Shown: positions 26,812 to 36,713, counted from the first letter of the stretch. The stretch is 64,000 nt of DNA from CAZDCD01 sp964503885 (GCA_964503885.1 CAZDCD010000007.1:62001-126000), one strand, 5' to 3'. Numbers and translations are program-made. Notes: generated by a model not told the origin, from the sequence alone.

Positions 26812-27168
26812 AGCTGTAATTATTGGGATTAACTCATTTTAAATAAAACAAATACCGTACCATAAATTAAAGATTATTGAAAAATCGGGAGTAACGTAAG
26901 CACTGTGCTCAGAAGATCTGAAATATACCGTGTATTTCGAATTTGTCCGGGGTAATGGAGTAAGAATCATTTTTCCAGAGCCACACAGGGTATTGAAGAA
27001 TTTTCAGGAAGTTATGATTACGAATTTAGCGATAGTGAAGGAAAGTGAATCTCTCCTTAACTACCACCTGTAGACTTCGTCCACCGAAGCTCGACGTAGC
27101 GATATGAAGTCTTTCACAGCTCTCCTGCACTTAAGCTAAGAAGAGTGAACCTGTCTGCCGGCCTGGGG
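26812..27168. other. intergenic stretch with a repeat-like palindrome, no gene seen
   Basis: About 350 bases between the second TonB gene and tRNA-Ala have no credible open frame in either direction. The only structure noted is an imperfect inverted repeat at 27073-27111, listed separately. Confidence 0.5.
27073..27111. repeat. palindromic intergenic element
   Basis: GACTTC at 27073-27078 and GAAGTC at 27106-27111 flank a sequence with the internal short repeats TTCG and GAAGC. Similar short GC-richer palindromes recur between genes in some Bacteroidota genomes. Only one copy is seen in this window, so repeat status is a guess. Confidence 0.3.
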
Positions 27169-27242
27169 TGGAGAATAGGGGAGTCGAACCCCTGACCTCC
27201 ACGCTGCCAGCGTGGCGCTCTAGCCTGCTGAGCTAATTCCCC
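27169..27242 (-). tRNA. tRNA-Ala (anticodon GGC)
   Basis: The minus strand folds into a standard cloverleaf of 74 bases: acceptor GGGGAAT/ATTCTCC (one G-T pair), D stem GCTC/GAGC, anticodon stem CCACG/CGTGG with loop CTGGCAG (anticodon GGC), T stem AGGGG/CCCCT with loop TTCGACT, and discriminator A. The 3' CCA is not encoded. Confidence 0.95.
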
Positions 27243-27380
27243 GTAAAGCCACTTACATATACCGTTCACCTTAGTGAATCACAGGTGAATGTAAAAGCGA
27301 CTTTCTGCCTCAAAAATATCAAAATATAATGAATTAGCACTTCATCGGTATTAAAATTTTATAAAGTCAGTATTCGGAAG

Positions 27381-27388
27381 TACTTTTG
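27381..27388 (+). promoter_or_regulatory. -7 promoter element of the AlbA_2 gene
   Basis: TACTTTTG matches TAnnTTTG exactly and lies 38 bases before the ATG at 27427. A TTTT 20 bases upstream may replace the -33 TTTG. Confidence 0.4.
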
Positions 27389-27426
27389 CCTGCATATTGA
27401 GTGAATCATAACTATCCATCCGCCAG

Positions 27427-28074
27427 ATGGCTCATTATATTAAAAATCTTATCGAACAGGGCGAGCATCAGCAACTCGATTTTAAGTTTGAGATCTCGGA
27501 TGCCCGGAAGATTGCCAAAACATTTTCTGCTTTTGCAAATACGCAGGGTGGAAAAATCCTGGTAGGGGTTAAAGACAATGGTGTGGTTTCGGGCATTCGT
27601 ACCGATGAAGAAGTTTATATGGTTGAATCTGCCGCTCATTTGTTCTGCAAACCCCTGGTGAAATACCGGATCAGGAAATGGAACCTTGAAGGTAAATGGA
27701 TTCTCGAAATTACCATACCTGAATCCAGAAATAAGCCGCACTATGCAAAAAGCGGGGAGGGCAGGTGGCTCGCCTATGTGAGGGTGAACGATGAAAATTT
27801 TCTGGCAAACCCTGTATTGCTGAATGTTTGGAAATTGAAACGCAGACCGGGGGGGATATTCATCCGGTACGGTCCCAAGGAAAGAGAGATCCTGAAGGTA
27901 CTGCCGGAAAAGAACGGGCTTTCCATTAAAGAACTGGCCAAACTGTCCGGCATCAGGAAATTTTATCTCGAGAAAATACTTGTCAGACTTATCTCGGTGG
28001 GTGTGGTTGAAATTGTATTTACCGACCATGAAGCATATTACAGGCAGGGGAATATGTATGAACTAACAGGCTAA
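27427..28074 (+). CDS. AlbA_2 (Schlafen-like) DNA-binding domain protein with winged helix
   Basis: The 215-residue protein has an AlbA_2/Schlafen-type N-terminal domain (about 8-120) with the hallmark E-x-Q-L-D-F-K opening, then KTFSAFANTQGGKILVGVKDNG in two adjoining parts. A C-terminal winged-helix region (about 145-205; KELAKLSGIRKFYLEKIL) should bind DNA. Such proteins are often transcription regulators. It is a single gene with its own promoter box; the target is unknown. Confidence 0.8.
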   Translation: MAHYIKNLIEQGEHQQLDFKFEISDARKIAKTFSAFANTQGGKILVGVKDNGVVSGIRTDEEVYMVESAAHLFCKPLVKYRIRKWNLEGKWILEITIPESRNKPHYAKSGEGRWLAYVRVNDENFLANPVLLNVWKLKRRPGGIFIRYGPKEREILKVLPEKNGLSIKELAKLSGIRKFYLEKILVRLISVGVVEIVFTDHEAYYRQGNMYELTG

Positions 28075-28201
28075 TTTGTTGTTTTATCTTAACCTGAAAA
28101 TCATGTCAAATTTGCATGCAATTCAAAGTTACACGATTCTTTTTAGCTTTTGGCACGATTTATGATATATATGTATTTAAATATATCCATATATAAATAA
28201 C

Positions 28202-28792
28202 ATGCAGGCTATTTCAGAAATTTCATCGCATAACCAGCTTCATGAAATCCTAAAGAAGAACAGGCGAAGCTTTCTCCTGTTGTTCAAGAAAGGAGCCGAT
28301 TCTAGCGATTGTGCTTATACGATCTTCACTGAATTTGAAGTCGAAAAACCTGAGGTCACGCTTCTTTTTGCGGATGTAAACCGTGTAAGGGATATCCATG
28401 TCCGTTACGGCATAACCAGTGCCCCATCGTTGCTTGAATTCGATAAAGACAGGCATATTAATACATTCAGGGGATGCAATAGCAAAGAACAGCTTAAAAA
28501 TATAATCGGACATGCAGTTTTTTTGCCGGATACCGGGAAATCGGAGACAAAAATGAAACGGGTGACAGTGTATTCCACACCAACGTGTTCATGGTGCAAT
28601 ACCCTTAAACAGTATTTGCTGAAAAACGGAGTTAAATTCACTGATATTGATGTTTCCGGGAGTTCACAGGTCTCTGCGGATATGGTGCGGAGAAGCGGGC
28701 AGCAGGGTGTACCCCAGACCCTGATCAACGGTGAGCTGGTGATCGGGTTCGACAGGAAAAAAATTGACAGATTGCTTGAAATTGTAAATTAA
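28202..28792 (+). CDS. thioredoxin-like/glutaredoxin fusion protein
   Basis: The 196-residue protein joins two thioredoxin-fold domains. The N-terminal one (about 5-105) keeps the cis-proline region ITSAPSLLEF but has SSDC in place of the CxxC motif, so it is probably redox-crippled or monothiol. The C-terminal one (about 115-195) is a glutaredoxin/NrdH-like domain with the active site C-S-W-C in YSTPTCSWCNTLKQYL and the cis-proline stretch GVPQTLING. It starts a run of three genes that includes another thioredoxin and a GroES. Confidence 0.82.
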   Translation: MQAISEISSHNQLHEILKKNRRSFLLLFKKGADSSDCAYTIFTEFEVEKPEVTLLFADVNRVRDIHVRYGITSAPSLLEFDKDRHINTFRGCNSKEQLKNIIGHAVFLPDTGKSETKMKRVTVYSTPTCSWCNTLKQYLLKNGVKFTDIDVSGSSQVSADMVRRSGQQGVPQTLINGELVIGFDRKKIDRLLEIVN

Positions 28793-28807
28793 TTAAATAA
28801 ATAAATC

Positions 28808-29377
28808 ATGAAAAGATCATTTGGTATTCTGATTTTGGCGACAACCCTGGTAGTTGGGTGTGGAAGTCAGCCAGGTAAAAAAAATGCGGACGGAGAAGGG
28901 CTTAAATCGGACAAAATTACCGATATCAAAGGGCGGGCCATGGCTCCAAAAAAAACAGTACAAACTGAATATTCCGATAAACCCATCCATTTGACCAAAG
29001 CTGAATTTCTCGCTAAGGTAATGGATTATGAGAAAAATCCTTCGGAATGGATATATGAGGGCAACCTCCCCTGCCTGATTGATTTTTATGCCGACTGGTG
29101 TGCTCCTTGCAAGATCACTGCCCCGATCTTGGAAGATCTGGCTAAAGAATATGCCGGTAAGATCCAAATTTATAAAGTGGATGTTCAGAAAGAACAGGAA
29201 CTGGCCAATGTTTTTGGCATACAGGGAATTCCGGCATTTCTTTATTGTCCGGTACAGGGAGATCCGAGCATGACCTCCGGAATTGCCCGTTCTCCTGAGG
29301 ATACAAAGAACATGTTCAGGCAGAACATTGAAAATATCCTATTGAAAAACAGTTCATCTTCAAATCTTTTAGAGTAG
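28808..29377 (+). CDS. thioredoxin-domain lipoprotein
   Basis: The 189-residue protein has a lipoprotein signal (lipobox VVGC, Cys 18), a charged linker and a thioredoxin domain (about 75-185) with the active site W-C-A-P-C in FYADWCAPCKITAPILEDLA and a cis-proline in IQGIPAFLY. It should reduce or isomerise disulfides on the periplasmic side of a membrane. It begins 15 bp after the glutaredoxin fusion, and its stop abuts the next gene. Confidence 0.87.
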   Translation: MKRSFGILILATTLVVGCGSQPGKKNADGEGLKSDKITDIKGRAMAPKKTVQTEYSDKPIHLTKAEFLAKVMDYEKNPSEWIYEGNLPCLIDFYADWCAPCKITAPILEDLAKEYAGKIQIYKVDVQKEQELANVFGIQGIPAFLYCPVQGDPSMTSGIARSPEDTKNMFRQNIENILLKNSSSSNLLE

Positions 29378-29382
29378 TGTCC

Positions 29383-29667
29383 ATGAAAGAGATACAACCG
29401 GTTAACCAGAATATACTCCTGGAATACGACGAAGAAAAAGCAGCAAAAACGCCAGCCGGCATTATCATTCCAGATACAGTTCAGGAAAAACCGGTCATGG
29501 CCAGGGTTGTGGCAATGGGCACTGTCGATAAGCCGGAAATAGCAGTCGGAGATATAGTGCTGTTCAAGAAATATTCGGGGACCGAAACCGAAATCAGGGG
29601 TAGGCAATACCTGCTGATCCCTTATGTTGATATACTTGCCAGGGTAGTGGATACTGATACGATCTGA
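29383..29667 (+). CDS. groES: GroES-family co-chaperonin, stand-alone
   Basis: The 94-residue protein matches Cpn10: QPVNQNILLEYDEE, the mobile-loop region KTPAGIIIPDT, KPVMARVVAMGT, GDIVLFKKYSG and YLLIPYVDILARV. The usual N-terminal block KPLxDRVLV is divergent. No groEL follows, so this is probably a second copy beside a main groESL elsewhere. The frame also has a GTG at 29377 overlapping the previous stop; I prefer the ATG at 29383. Location behind redox genes hints at a stress-related role, by inference only. Confidence 0.8.
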   Translation: MKEIQPVNQNILLEYDEEKAAKTPAGIIIPDTVQEKPVMARVVAMGTVDKPEIAVGDIVLFKKYSGTETEIRGRQYLLIPYVDILARVVDTDTI

Positions 29668-29870
29668 CAATACCCTTAGTGCAGGATTCCGGGATTACCC
29701 GGAGAAGATTATTTTAAATGCTTCATAATCTTTAAAATTCAGCCGGCACGGGCTTGTATTTAACTATGCATATGGTTCCTGCAGCGGTTAATAACCGTTG
29801 ACTGAATAGCCGAGGAAAGACAGCCTTTTTTTTACAGGTAATTTATTACCTTGCAAAAAAACAAAGATCC

Positions 29871-30608
29871 ATGGAAATCTTTCTGCGGCCCGAAAGCTGG
29901 ATTGCACTGTTAACGCTTACTTTCCTCGAAATTATATTGGGTATTGATAACATTATTTTTATATCCATCGTCACCGACAAATTGCCTACGCAGAACCAAC
30001 CTAAAGCCAGAAATATAGGCCTTTTGCTGGCTATGATGTTCAGGATTTGTCTTCTGCTGATTATTGCCTACATAATAGGGTTGACGAAGCCCCTTGTAAC
30101 CATGGCCGGATTCCAGATATCTGCCCGCGACATTATTCTGGCGGCTGGAGGCATTTTTTTGCTGGTAAAGAGCATTAACGAGATCCACCATAAGATGGAA
30201 GGTGCAGAAAATAACATCAATATTGGCAAGCAATCTGAAATGCTGAAAGTTATCCTTCAAATTGGTATGCTGGACATGGTCTTTTCTTTCGATTCGATAT
30301 TAACGGCAATAGGCCTTACAGAAAAGCTGCTGCTTATGATATCTGCCATAGTCATTGCCATAGTGGTGATGATGATCTTTGCGGGACAAATTAGCCGGTT
30401 TATTAATTCCCATCCGACATTGCAGGTTCTCGCCCTCTCTTTCCTTATTCTTATCGGATTCACCCTGGTTCTGGATGCATTGCATGTTCATGTTCCGAAA
30501 GGGTATATTTACTTTTCCGTTTTCTTCTCCCTGATCGTTGAAGTTATAAACATGCGTGTTAGAAAAAGAGCTTCTCCTGTGATACTGAGGAAAAAAGGCC
30601 GTAACTAG
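29871..30608 (+). CDS. TerC-family integral membrane protein
   Basis: The 245-residue protein has about seven membrane spans and the TerC signatures: LTFLEIILGIDNIIFIS near the N-terminus and DMVFSFDSILTAIGL in the middle, whose Asp residues sit within the membrane and are thought to bind a metal. Relatives export manganese or calcium or give tellurite resistance. The substrate here is not determined by sequence. Flanked by 203 and 316 bp of non-coding DNA, it is probably transcribed alone. Confidence 0.9.
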   Translation: MEIFLRPESWIALLTLTFLEIILGIDNIIFISIVTDKLPTQNQPKARNIGLLLAMMFRICLLLIIAYIIGLTKPLVTMAGFQISARDIILAAGGIFLLVKSINEIHHKMEGAENNINIGKQSEMLKVILQIGMLDMVFSFDSILTAIGLTEKLLLMISAIVIAIVVMMIFAGQISRFINSHPTLQVLALSFLILIGFTLVLDALHVHVPKGYIYFSVFFSLIVEVINMRVRKRASPVILRKKGRN

Positions 30609-30924
30609 TCACATAGTTATATATATTAAGTACATCTCCATTTACCCTTGCCGAGGGGGAAACATTTTTCATACTTGACGGTTATTACACTGGTATTGTA
30701 GAATGCAAATATAGCGTGCCGGGATTCAGCAGGAAAAGAGAATTGTTGATGTACCAAAGAAGGGTTCGGTGATTAATCAGGCACATTACAAGGTTTTAAG
30801 GATACGATTTACTTTTCCATTTTTATTAACAACAATATTAATTTGACATCTTTTAAAGTATTTTTACAATATACCCTATTTTAAATTAACAGGCAGATAA
30901 TTAATGGTTTAACTTTTAGCTTTT
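30609..30924. other. intergenic stretch, no gene seen
   Basis: About 316 bases precede dnaE. No open frame or RNA structure is convincing. TTGACA at 30843 and TACAAT at 30865, 16 bases apart, resemble a general -35/-10 promoter, but this is not the usual Bacteroidota form. Confidence 0.45.
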
Positions 30925-33900
30925 ATGTTTTTCATTTTTGACACGGAAACAACAGGATTACCCCGGAATTACAATGCACCGGTATCTGATCATAATAACT
31001 GGCCCAGAATGGTCCAGGTAGCCTGGCAGATCCATGATAAAACGGGGAAATTCCTTGAAGCAGAATGTTACATCATCAAACCCGAAGGATATACCATCCC
31101 GTTCAGCGCGGAAAAAGTGCATGGGATTTCCACCACTAGGGCACTGGAAGAAGGCGTCGACCTGGCATATGCACTGGAAGAATTTAACCGCGCACTCGAA
31201 AAATGTGCAGTAGTTATCGGACATAACATCGAGTTCGATCTGAAGATCATTGGTGCCGAATACCACAGAAAAAGCATCAAAAACATTCTTCCTTCTAAGA
31301 AAATTATTTGCACAAAAGAATCCACAACTGATTTTTGTGCGCTGCCTGGAGTTAAAGGTGGCAAGTTCAAATGGCCTACTCTTTCAGAGCTATACGCTAA
31401 ACTATTCAATACTTCATTTGAGGAGGCCCACAGTGCTTCTGGTGATGTTGCAGCAACGGCAAGATGTTTTCTCGAGCTGATCAGGCTTGGAATATATAAC
31501 TCAGGGATCCTGGGATTAACAGCAGCAGAAATAAACGATTTTTTTTCGAAAAATCCTGAAGTTATTGAAACAGTCGACCTTACCACCATTGAAGACAATA
31601 TTTTAACCCCGGAGGATTCGGAAAGCGAAAGCGCTGCAGGTATCCGCGAAGAACCGGTCGTTGGGATCTCATCAGAGGTACCGTTCACCCATCTGCATGT
31701 CCATTCACAGTATTCAATCCTGGATGGTGCATCGGATATCGGGCTCATGATCTCCAGAGTGAAAGCAGATAATATGGTTGCCCTTGCCATAACAGATCAC
31801 GGTAACATGTTTGGGGCTAAAGAATTCCATAATGAAGCCCTGAAAAATGGGATAAAACCCATACTGGGCTGTGAAGTCTACATTGCCAGGCGATCTATGC
31901 ACGAAAAATCCGACAAAATCGACGGGGGAGGATTTCACCTGATATTGCTGGCAAAGAACCCGGAAGGATACCATAATCTCATCAAGCTGGTTTCATTATC
32001 ATGGACCAACGGGTTCTACTATAAACCCCGGATCGATAAACAGGTATTGCAGCTGCACAGCATAGGACTTATTGCTACCAGTGCCTGTCTGAACGGGGAA
32101 ATTGCTTATACACTTCGTCATGAAGATTATAAAGCTGCCAAAAAGGTTCTGCAGGAGTATGTGAAGATCTTTGGTGAAGATTTCTACCTTGAGCTGCAGC
32201 GGCATAAATCAGGTGATCCGCAGATCGACCGTGAGGTATATAACGATCAGGTTTTTGTGAACGAACAGCTTATCAGACTATCCAAAGAAACAGGCGTTAA
32301 AATCATCGCCACCAATGATGTTCATTTCATCAACAAAGAAGATGCACCGGCTCACGACAGGTTACTCTGCATAAGCACAGGAAAAGATCTCGACGATGAG
32401 AACCGGTTGCGGTATACCCGTCAGGAATGGCTGAAGACACAACAGGAGATGAAGGAGATTTTTGCGGATATTCCCGAAGCACTATCGAATACTTACGAAA
32501 TTATCGAAAAAATAGAAACATATGAGCTGAACGGACCACCACTGATGCCAAATTTCGAGATCCCTGACGGATATGCCGATGCCGACGAATACCTTAGATA
32601 TCTTACCTATAAGGGGGCAGAAGAACGGTACAGCGAAATTGCTGACTCGTTAAGGGAAAGGATAGATTTTGAACTGGATACTGTCAAAAAGATGGGATTT
32701 CCAGACTATTTTCTCATTGTCTGGGATTTTATTAAGGCAGCCCGCGAGCTCAACGTATCTGTGGGTCCGGGAAGAGGATCGGCGGCCGGCTCGGTAGTGG
32801 CCTATTGCCTGAGAATTACTGATATCGATCCGATAAAGTATGACCTCCTTTTTGAACGATTTTTAAATCCCGACAGGATTTCAATGCCCGATATTGATAT
32901 TGATTTTGATGAAGACGGAAGGGAAAAAGTATTGAAGTATGTCGTAGAGAAGTATGGCAGGAAGAAAGTAGCCCATATTATTACTTTCGGGACAATGGCA
33001 CCTAAAATGGCGATCCGTGATGTGGCCAGAGTACAGAAACTTGACCTGTCAGAAGCAGACAGGCTTGCAAAGCTTATCCCTGAACGCCCGGGTACAACTT
33101 TTTCAAAAGCTTACGAAGAAGTACCGGAACTTATCGCGGAAAGGAACTCGGAAAATGAGCTTGTTTCCCAGACCCTGAAATATGCAGAAGTTCTTGAAGG
33201 ATCGGTAAGGCATACCGGAGTGCATGCATGCGGAATAATCATAGGCAGGGACGATCTTGAGGAACATATCCCTATATGCACCAGCAAAGATGCGGAACTC
33301 TACGTAACCCAGTATGACGGGAAGCACATTGAATCGGTAGGGATGCTCAAAATGGACTTTCTGGGCCTTAAGACCCTTTCGATCATTAAGGATACGATCG
33401 ATAATATTAAAAAATCAAAAGGCATTGAACTGGATATCGATGCAATCCCGCTTGACGACATAAAAACATTTGAACTATACAGCAGGGGTGATACAACCGG
33501 ACTTTTTCAGTTTGAATCCGACGGAATGAAAAAGCATCTGCGAATGTTAAAACCGAACCGGTTTGAAGACCTTATCGCAATGAATGCCTTGTACCGTCCG
33601 GGACCGATGGACTATATCCCGAGTTTTATCAACCGGAAACATGGCAAAGAAGAAATCTCCTACGATCTTCCGGAGATGGAAGAGTTTCTGAAAGGCACGT
33701 ATGGTATTACCGTTTACCAGGAGCAGGTGATGTTACTCTCACAAAAGCTGGCCGGATTCACAAAAGGTATGGCCGATTCACTTCGCAAAGCCATGGGCAA
33801 AAAGATCAGGGCTATGATGGACCAGCTTAAGGAAAAATTTATTCAAGGATGTACGGGAAACGGATATCCTGAAGAAATAGCTCAAAAAATATGGAAAGAT

Positions 33901-35169
33901 TGGGAATCATTTGCTGAATATGCATTCAACAAGTCACACTCAACATGTTATGCATATGTTTCATACCAGACAGCTTACCTTAAAGCACATTATCCTGCCG
34001 AATTCATGGCTGCTGTGCTGAGCCGTAATCTTAGCGATATCAAAAAAATAACGTTCTTTATGGACGAATGCAAACGCATGGGGCTGAAGGTGCTTGTGCC
34101 GGATATTAATGAAAGCCATGCACGGTTTACGGTGAACAAAGCCGGGGATATACGGTTTGGACTTGCAGCAATCAAAGGGGTGGGTGAATCGGCTGTAGAT
34201 CATATCATTCTTGAAAGGGAAAAGGGCGGTCCGTTTAAAAATCTTTATAATTTTGTGGAGAGGGTCAATCTTTCTATGGTGAATAAAAGATGTCTTGAGG
34301 CGCTGGCCATGTCAGGCGGATTCGACAGTTTCGGGGAAATAGAGAGGCACCAGTTCTTTGCAGCCTCTGAAAACGAACTTTCGTTTATAGAACAGCTTCT
34401 TAAATATGGGAATAAAATTCAGATGGAAAACAATGAATCGCCTACACTTTTTGGGGACATGGTAAGCATTGAAATTGCCAAACCGGTTATTCCGGCCAAT
34501 GTAGATCCCGTATCTATAGGGTGGTCAACACTTGCAAGATTGAACAGGGAAAAAGAACTGATAGGCATTTACCTTTCCGCACATCCTCTGGATAATTTCA
34601 GGCTCGAAATAAACACATTCTGCAATACCCAATTGTCAGAATTTAAAGAAATTGAAAAATTACGGGGCAGAGACATAACGTGTGCAGGTATTATCACGCT
34701 TGCAAAAAATTCAATGTCGAGGAATGGCAGGCCATACGGTACCATGAACCTCGAAGATTATACAGGATCGCATTCCATTACCCTGTTTGGAAAGGACTAT
34801 GAAACATACCGCAATTATTTTTTCGAGGGATATCCGTTGCTCGTCAGTGGAACGGTGATTGAAAGTACATGGAAAAAAGGGGAGCTTGAATTCAGGATAA
34901 AGTCGGTACAGTTGCTCAGCAATGCCAGGGATGAATTGATCCGTATTCTTTCCATTCAGATACCGATTGAAGATCTTAACGATGATATTATCGATGGGAT
35001 CAAGAAATTCACGCATAAGCCCGGAAATGTGTCCCTGAAATTCATGGTTTATGATCCTCATGAAAAAATGAGTGTGGAAATGTATTCAAGATCACAGCGG
35101 ATTGAACTTTCAAATCAGCTGATTGATTTTCTGGAGGAAACTCCCGAGCTGGAATTTAAGGTTTCATGA
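30925..35169 (+). CDS. dnaE: DNA polymerase III alpha subunit with an N-terminal DnaQ-type exonuclease
   Basis: The 1414-residue protein is the replicative polymerase. Residues 1 to about 190 form a DEDD 3'-5' exonuclease: FDTETTGLP with D6 and E8, HNIEFDLKI, and HSASGDVAATAR. A PHP domain follows with HLHVH at 256-260. The C-family polymerase core has GPGRGSAAGSVVAY and the catalytic PDIDIDFD (Asp 656 and 658), then helix-hairpin-helix and OB-fold regions (RDITCAGIIT). The fused exonuclease adds proofreading that in E. coli comes from separate DnaQ. No frameshift is seen across the full length. Confidence 0.93.
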   Translation: MFFIFDTETTGLPRNYNAPVSDHNNWPRMVQVAWQIHDKTGKFLEAECYIIKPEGYTIPFSAEKVHGISTTRALEEGVDLAYALEEFNRALEKCAVVIGHNIEFDLKIIGAEYHRKSIKNILPSKKIICTKESTTDFCALPGVKGGKFKWPTLSELYAKLFNTSFEEAHSASGDVAATARCFLELIRLGIYNSGILGLTAAEINDFFSKNPEVIETVDLTTIEDNILTPEDSESESAAGIREEPVVGISSEVPFTHLHVHSQYSILDGASDIGLMISRVKADNMVALAITDHGNMFGAKEFHNEALKNGIKPILGCEVYIARRSMHEKSDKIDGGGFHLILLAKNPEGYHNLIKLVSLSWTNGFYYKPRIDKQVLQLHSIGLIATSACLNGEIAYTLRHEDYKAAKKVLQEYVKIFGEDFYLELQRHKSGDPQIDREVYNDQVFVNEQLIRLSKETGVKIIATNDVHFINKEDAPAHDRLLCISTGKDLDDENRLRYTRQEWLKTQQEMKEIFADIPEALSNTYEIIEKIETYELNGPPLMPNFEIPDGYADADEYLRYLTYKGAEERYSEIADSLRERIDFELDTVKKMGFPDYFLIVWDFIKAARELNVSVGPGRGSAAGSVVAYCLRITDIDPIKYDLLFERFLNPDRISMPDIDIDFDEDGREKVLKYVVEKYGRKKVAHIITFGTMAPKMAIRDVARVQKLDLSEADRLAKLIPERPGTTFSKAYEEVPELIAERNSENELVSQTLKYAEVLEGSVRHTGVHACGIIIGRDDLEEHIPICTSKDAELYVTQYDGKHIESVGMLKMDFLGLKTLSIIKDTIDNIKKSKGIELDIDAIPLDDIKTFELYSRGDTTGLFQFESDGMKKHLRMLKPNRFEDLIAMNALYRPGPMDYIPSFINRKHGKEEISYDLPEMEEFLKGTYGITVYQEQVMLLSQKLAGFTKGMADSLRKAMGKKIRAMMDQLKEKFIQGCTGNGYPEEIAQKIWKDWESFAEYAFNKSHSTCYAYVSYQTAYLKAHYPAEFMAAVLSRNLSDIKKITFFMDECKRMGLKVLVPDINESHARFTVNKAGDIRFGLAAIKGVGESAVDHIILEREKGGPFKNLYNFVERVNLSMVNKRCLEALAMSGGFDSFGEIERHQFFAASENELSFIEQLLKYGNKIQMENNESPTLFGDMVSIEIAKPVIPANVDPVSIGWSTLARLNREKELIGIYLSAHPLDNFRLEINTFCNTQLSEFKEIEKLRGRDITCAGIITLAKNSMSRNGRPYGTMNLEDYTGSHSITLFGKDYETYRNYFFEGYPLLVSGTVIESTWKKGELEFRIKSVQLLSNARDELIRILSIQIPIEDLNDDIIDGIKKFTHKPGNVSLKFMVYDPHEKMSVEMYSRSQRIELSNQLIDFLEETPELEFKVS

Positions 35170-35238
35170 GATATACTACCGATAAATATTGGTTTTTTAC
35201 ATAGATTTTCATTCATTTACTATTTAAAAAAAGGAAAC

Positions 35239-35556
35239 ATGGCAATAGAACTGACGGATTCAAATTTTGATGAAATTGTCCTGAAAGCCGACAAACCGGT
35301 AATTGTAGACTTTTGGGCAGAATGGTGTGGCCCCTGCAGAATTATTGGCCCGATTATTAGCGATATAGCAGAAGAATACAGAGAAAAGATAATTGTCGGT
35401 AAACTTGATGTAGACAATAATCCCGGAGTGACCAGCAGATTTGGTGTGCGAAATATACCCACGGTTTTGTTTTTTAAAGAGGGTGTAATTGCCGACAAAC
35501 AGGTAGGCGCCGTACCCAAAAGCAACCTTGTCAGCAAGCTTGAAGCATTGTTCTGA
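35239..35556 (+). CDS. trxA: thioredoxin
   Basis: The 105-residue protein is a standard cytoplasmic thioredoxin with the active site W-C-G-P-C in DFWAEWCGPCRIIGPI, the buried Asp in KPVIVDFW and the cis-proline in NIPTVLFFKEG. It reduces protein disulfides with electrons from thioredoxin reductase. It is close behind dnaE (69 bp) and may be read from the same transcript. Confidence 0.94.
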   Translation: MAIELTDSNFDEIVLKADKPVIVDFWAEWCGPCRIIGPIISDIAEEYREKIIVGKLDVDNNPGVTSRFGVRNIPTVLFFKEGVIADKQVGAVPKSNLVSKLEALF

Positions 35557-35647
35557 ATTACTGATCCATTTTCTGCTGTTAGCAATTTATAATCGGCATT
35601 ATGAAATAATATGATTATTTTTATGCTGGTTATGAACTGCATGATGT

Positions 35648-36652
35648 ATGTTTTTGAGATTATTTAGGAGCAGCAGCCCGGCACTGATCTTGATCCTGCC
35701 AATATTGATACTTGCATTATGGTTTCCTGCATTATTCAATGCACAGGTTCATATTTTTCATTTTGACAATTATCCGGGATTGTTTTTTAATTCTCTTGAG
35801 AAAATTTCGATCGATTACCCGGCGATTTCTAAAATCGCGGCGTTCATCAGCTATTTACTGATCGCTTTTCTTCTTGTATGGCTGAATACGAAGTTTTTCT
35901 TTATTACTGCCCGTTCACAAATGTCAGCGCTGATCTATCTTCTGATAATCAGCAGTATTGTTACACTGCAACGATTTACCCCGGTACTGGTTGCTTCAAT
36001 TTTTCTGATTGTTATAATTAACCGGTTGTTTGCCTCCTACAAATACGATGGCCTGGCCATTCATTATTTCGATGCAGCGTTTCTGGTATCCCTGTCCAGC
36101 CTGTTTTATATCTATTCGTTGTATTTTATGATGTTTATTTGGGTAGGATTATTGATCTTCAGGACTTTTCGCTGGCGTGAGTGGCTCTTTACTATTCTGG
36201 GGCTGACGTTACCATACCTGTTTATCTTTACCTATTATTTCATGATTTCCCGTAACCTGCATAATGAGTTTCAAAATTTGTGGATAAGCTTTACCGGTGA
36301 AAAAACAGTGGTGAATTTCAGTCTTGAATTCAAAATATTTACAGCTTTTACCATGCTGCTGGTGCTGATTTCAAGTGCATTCATGATCAGGAGTTTCGAC
36401 ACAAAAAAAATTCAGAGCCGTAAGTATTTTTTGTTTTATTTATGGACATTTATCCTGTCGCTCCTTGTATATTTTATAATCCCATCGCTGGGTATCGAGA
36501 TTTTCTGTATCATAGCGATATCCCTGGCTTATCTCATCAGCCATTATTTCATTTTTGCTCGGAATAACTGGATAAACAACCTGCTGTTCATCTTTTTTAT
36601 ACTCGGGGTATTTCTTGTGGTATACTTTAAACCCGTTTTGGAAAGGATATGA
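35648..36652 (+). CDS. polytopic membrane protein, DUF6427-like
   Basis: The 334-residue protein has about ten hydrophobic segments and no soluble domain. Its start, FLRLFRSSSPALILILPILI, and overall layout resemble a Bacteroidota membrane family I recall as DUF6427; the name is from memory. No catalytic motif is evident. Function unknown. Its stop codon touches the terminator of the convergent gene downstream. Confidence 0.65.
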   Translation: MFLRLFRSSSPALILILPILILALWFPALFNAQVHIFHFDNYPGLFFNSLEKISIDYPAISKIAAFISYLLIAFLLVWLNTKFFFITARSQMSALIYLLIISSIVTLQRFTPVLVASIFLIVIINRLFASYKYDGLAIHYFDAAFLVSLSSLFYIYSLYFMMFIWVGLLIFRTFRWREWLFTILGLTLPYLFIFTYYFMISRNLHNEFQNLWISFTGEKTVVNFSLEFKIFTAFTMLLVLISSAFMIRSFDTKKIQSRKYFLFYLWTFILSLLVYFIIPSLGIEIFCIIAISLAYLISHYFIFARNNWINNLLFIFFILGVFLVVYFKPVLERI

Positions 36653-36683
36653 AAAAAGCCGGCATTTGTAGTGCATGCCGGCT
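36652..36683 (-). terminator. intrinsic terminator of the 36.7-38.1 kb gene pair
   Basis: AGCCGGCAT (36657-36665) pairs with ATGCCGGCT (36675-36683) around a 9-base loop; on the minus strand the stem runs into six T. It lies 31 bases after the stop of the gene at 36714. The other strand has no T run after the stem. Confidence 0.75.
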
Positions 36684-36713
36684 AAATATTAGCGAATGTT
36701 TTTTACAGATCTT

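Noticed and set aside
27073..27111. Palindrome as part of a CRISPR array or IS end
   Set aside because: Only one copy is present, with no spacer series, transposase or target-site duplication.
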